A stretch of DNA of 64,000 nucleotides from Undaria pinnatifida (lineage: Eukaryota; Sar; Phaeophyceae; Laminariales; Alariaceae). The stretch is from contig JABAKD010000025.1 in assembly GCA_012845835.1 (NCBI GenBank), positions 18,155,476-18,219,475 on the forward strand. The letters are read 5' to 3'. The position numbers and the translations under genes are program-made. Positions 61,041-64,000 of this stretch are shown here, one piece after another; within the stretch, counting starts at the first letter, position 1, and each line of letters opens with the position of its first letter. The notes beneath the pieces were generated by a model. The model was not told the DNA's origin and ran no database searches. It saw nothing but the letters and a program-made list of their open reading frames with translations.

Positions 61041-61857
61041 CAGTAGTGGCTACGATATAAGATAATCGATATAAGAGAAAGTACAGATGTAAGAGAACTT
61101 TTTGGGTTGTCACAAAAAAATCCGATATAAGAGACAATTTGTGTCATTCCCGAGATTTTCTCTCATATTCGAGCTCTCAGAAAAGTAGTGCCACACACAG
61201 CACACGCACAAGCCTGCAGACGGCATGCCCGACGTTTTCTACCATCATCGAATAGCTAAGCTCGTTTGGATGAGCAATCGCGGGTCGATAGAAGCAAAGC
61301 AAACATGTATTAGAGACTTTTTCGGAGATGGAAAGGAGGCAGGGGAGACTGCTTCTGGGTGAACATCGTTGGGGGGCGGGAAGAGGAGCGCACAGTTTTC
61401 TGCACTTACGTGTGTTTGCTGCTGATTTGTGGCTCGTTTTTTTCTTTTTTTAGTTACAACGAGGACGGGTACATAATATACGCATCAGCCACTATTTCGT
61501 CCAACACGTTTGGAAGGTTGTCGCGGGGGGCGGGCACCGGTATACACAGAGCGCAGCAAACGTGAGCACGCAGAGCTTAGTTTGTTTTCGTTGGGCATAT
61601 GCTAATAAACAGATCGAACGGCGCATTGAGTGCACACAATGCACTGGCGTCTCCGCAGCATGAGTCAACATAGTTCCTCATGTGCTCGATGAGCTCTGAC
61701 ATCGATTTTCCAAGGAGCACTGTTTTAAATGACCCTGTAGAAATTGGATACGATAAAAGAAAAAATTATCTTAAACCGAAATACTCCGTATGATAAACCG
61801 GATATACGAGGAACATTTCGGCTCGTCGAATCTTCTCTTATATCGTAGTCACTACTG
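61041..61857. mobile_element. mariner/pogo-like MITE with TA duplication
   Basis: The ends are inverted: CAGTAGTGGCTACGATATAAGA at the left and its near-exact complement TCTTATATCGTAGTCACTACTG at the right, each flanked by TA (61039-61040 and 61858-61859). ATATAAGAGA is repeated inside the left end. The length is 817 bp and no transposase motif is seen. TA duplication with a CAGT start and ATATAAGA inner words is typical of pogo/Tigger-type elements. Confidence 0.8.
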
Positions 61858-61860
61858 TAC

Positions 61861-62400
61861 TGGGTTTGCGGTTTCGAACAATTCCGCTCCATCGAAACGT
61901 ACGACCCTGAATGAGCTTGATAGGTGCGTCTTGACATTAGCTATCTTTCGTGCCGGGGATATATATATGTACTTCGGTATTATATTAACGTTTCGAATTC
62001 GAACAGCAGCGGCCAAAACGGTCCATGTGGTGTACGTCTTGACGTGCCGAGATTAACCCATTTCTAACTCCAAAAATTACCCTCGTCTGAATCCAAGTGT
62101 TTTGTCCCCATGCCGAGATTGCGGTGTTGACGGTACTAAAAACAGTACAAAAATAATGGTGATATCGTGCGATGACATTTGTGAATGTGCAAAAAAAAAA
62201 ATAGGGTATTAAGAGGTTTGCGGATTTCGAATCATCGATATCACCGCATCGATTCGAACGAACGTCAACGGGTTTGATAGATGCGTCCCAACCTCAGCTA
62301 TTTTTTGTACCGGGGATATTTTTGTTTGATGTTTAGAATCCAGAACGAACAGCAGCGCCTACAAATGTTTAATGTGGTAGGCGTCTTAGCGTGGCCGCCT
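61861..62400 (+). repeat. two copies of a 190-bp repeat (third at 60750)
   Basis: 61861-62050 and 62213-62400 share GTTTGCGG.TTTCGAA, CATCGAxxCG, GACCxT..GGxTTGATAG(A/G)TGCGTC, AGCTATxTTT, GTxCCGGGGATAT, GAACAGCAGCG and GTGGT(A/G).CGTCTTG. The family is unrecognised. Confidence 0.6.
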
Positions 62401-62822
62401 TCAGCCAGATTTTCTGAGACGCCACAATGAGCAAAGTCGACGCATTTTCTGCGGCGGTACAGCGCACCGCGCGCCAGTTCGACCGCAGACACATATAAGG
62501 CAATACACCAGGGCAATGGTACTGAAGAACCTCGCAGGTGGCAGGGGCTTGTGGTACCATTCGTGTGCCGTTTGGTGTACATCAGGTGGTTGCGCCAGCC
62601 TAGCCCTGCCGGTCGTTTGCTCACAGGCTCAACACCTGTTTTCTTGGTCCAACGCCAACTTTTTTGCGGACATTTTTAAAGGGCAGCATTATCGTAGGCT
62701 ACTACTAACAACAACACGGCCGTGGCTACCTCCAATCTCCGGTCTGTCGAACGTCCTGTGAAGCACACACTAGGAAAATTCTACTTGGGTCGGTGTTCGT
62801 CCGATAAAAAAAAATATACGTC

Positions 62823-63067
62823 ATGGAGCCTTCGACGCAAAAGAAGCCAAGAGCCCCCGATTTTTCACAAGTCATGACTAAGGGCATCGGTAACCCTCTT
62901 AACCTGTGGGGCTGCCATGTTGCCGCTAAAGCACGTCGAGCTGATGAGCCCAACAAGCCAGCCGGCGATCCTTATGGTTTAGGTTCGACTCATGTGCTGC
63001 CTCCACTATCATTTGCAGAGATGGTTGCCACTGATCGATGGAACATGACAGTCGTTCGAAACCGTGG
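62823..63067 (+). CDS. candidate first exon of an unrecognised gene
   Basis: An ATG at 62823 opens 81 codons that end in a strong donor, GTG|GTAAGT (phase 1, near 63067). The product has mixed composition unlike the surrounding repeats: PSTQKKPRAPDFSQVMTKG near the start, NPLNLWGCHVAAKARR, then LPPLSFAEMVATDRWNMTVV. No signal peptide or membrane segment. I do not recognise the family and found no convincing second exon before the window ends. It could be a host gene or a transposon gene. Confidence 0.4.
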
Positions 63068-63633
63068 TAAGTATACCTGGTATCTTTTTTCAAAGGGCTG
63101 AAGCCAAAATCAGTCATACCTTGTCACTTTGAGCCAAAATCAGGTACATACTAAAAAAAAAACGCACGCGACGAGCGGTGTTTTGCAGGAACTTTTGACT
63201 ATAAGAAATCTTAACATATTTCTGTATATGCGCCTAAACAGCAAAATGATAGCGAATGTGGGTCCTCCAAAACCTTGATATTTTTTGTATGGCCTTTTTT
63301 GTATTGGTGTACGTACGTTTTCGAGTGTTTTCGTGATCACACTCCTACCACCCTGTTGTACCAGGTATATAGTTGCCACACCGATAGCATACGACACCTC
63401 GTACGAACAAAACACATGCCACGGAGATGAATTTTGAGATTTGAACTGCTCGCTTTCCGGACCATTTCAGCAAGCAGCAGTATTTGATGGCGGGAAGCGG
63501 GAGGAGACCTCGTACGAGTAGCCTCGTGCCAGTAAAACATCCCACATATCAACATTGGGAAGAAACCCAGCACGATGTACAGAACATAGCAGCCTTGAAT
63601 GGGAACATACCCCGTGCGCCACGGCAAGAGTAC
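63068..63633. other. gene-free stretch
   Basis: No gene recognised. It would be intron if the candidate exon at 62823-63067 continues rightward. Confidence 0.3.
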
Positions 63634-63727
63634 TTATGGCGCCCCCCCCGTTGCCAGCTTCAAAGCCTCGACCACATCCTCGAGGAATCGCCTGCACACG
63701 GTGGCACGAAGTTCCTTTGCTAGCTAC
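63634..63727 (-). CDS. possible terminal exon of a gene entering from the right
   Basis: On the minus strand, after an AG near 63728, the frame KELRATVCRRFLEDVVEALK continues to a TAA at 63634. It has helix-like composition and G/C-ending codons. It is only about 30 codons, without a recognised family, and a plus-strand frame overlaps it, so this is weak. Confidence 0.22.
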
Positions 63728-64000
63728 GTATATTACACTCGCAATAGAAACTGAGCCGGCCTCTCAACGCGGGGTGGGGCAGACGAACTGCTGTCTGTGT
63801 CTATTGTGCTGTATACGCGCGTATCATATGTATGTCGTTGTGGTGGGTCGTATGTCGTACGTGTGTGTCGTCTTCACATTAAACCGTTGTTTCTACCCAA
63901 CGACATCAGTACACCCAGAGTCCGTGTCGATTCTTCATCCTGAAGATACAAATTATGTGGTCATAGATTGTGAAACAGTAAAAAAACAGTCGCAATTCAT
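63728..64000. other. right edge, nothing recognised
   Basis: GTATGTCGT-like words repeat near 63829-63860. No gene or element seen. Confidence 0.3.

Overview
This is a nuclear eukaryotic window. Its few protein genes are split by long introns with GT/AG borders, and most of the remaining DNA is short mobile elements, tandem duplications and microsatellites. Gene content (a mitochondrial-looking phosphoglycerate kinase, a COX10 heme farnesyltransferase, a diatom-type VIT/CCC1 transporter, a FIG4-type SAC phosphatase, an organellar EngB GTPase) and intron density suggest a stramenopile, perhaps a brown-alga-like one. That placement rests on remembered family resemblance, not on a search.

Genes. 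The first exon of a FIG4-type phosphoinositide phosphatase lies at 3288-3653 (minus), and its remaining exons are beyond the left edge or unrecognised. An intronless EngB-like GTPase lies at 30840-31574 (plus). It converges with a complete seven-exon PGK gene (42479 down to 32115, minus, 436 aa, all introns phase 0). PGK is divergent, across 417 bp, from a two-exon COX10 (42897-48932, plus, 451 aa), so two probably mitochondrial proteins may share one promoter region. COX10 converges with a VIT/CCC1-type metal transporter (60048 down to 49581, minus, seven exons found, first exon missing). The five genes alternate strand throughout. A candidate unknown first exon lies at 62823-63067.

Mobile elements. 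A broken LINE (endonuclease plus reverse transcriptase, several frameshifts) sits in the 7.3 kb third intron of PGK. A 2.56 kb non-autonomous LTR retrotransposon (9866-12424) has split an AAT microsatellite. Two very small LTR elements (TRIM type) lie at 4886-5478 and 5953-6313. A MITE family with TAA target duplications has copies at 27033-27823 and 51252-52024, the second inside a tRNA-derived SINE whose uninterrupted copy is at 22764-23113. A TA-flanked mariner/pogo-like MITE lies at 61041-61857. At least three SINE-like families and one short dispersed repeat family recur through introns and intergenic DNA.

Other material. The window also holds GACCC-rich satellites, several tandem duplications of roughly 95 to 470 bp, and a decayed minus-strand coding relic of unknown identity at 34569-35450 inside PGK intron 3. 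No rRNA, canonical tRNA, CRISPR array or bacterial-type operon was seen.
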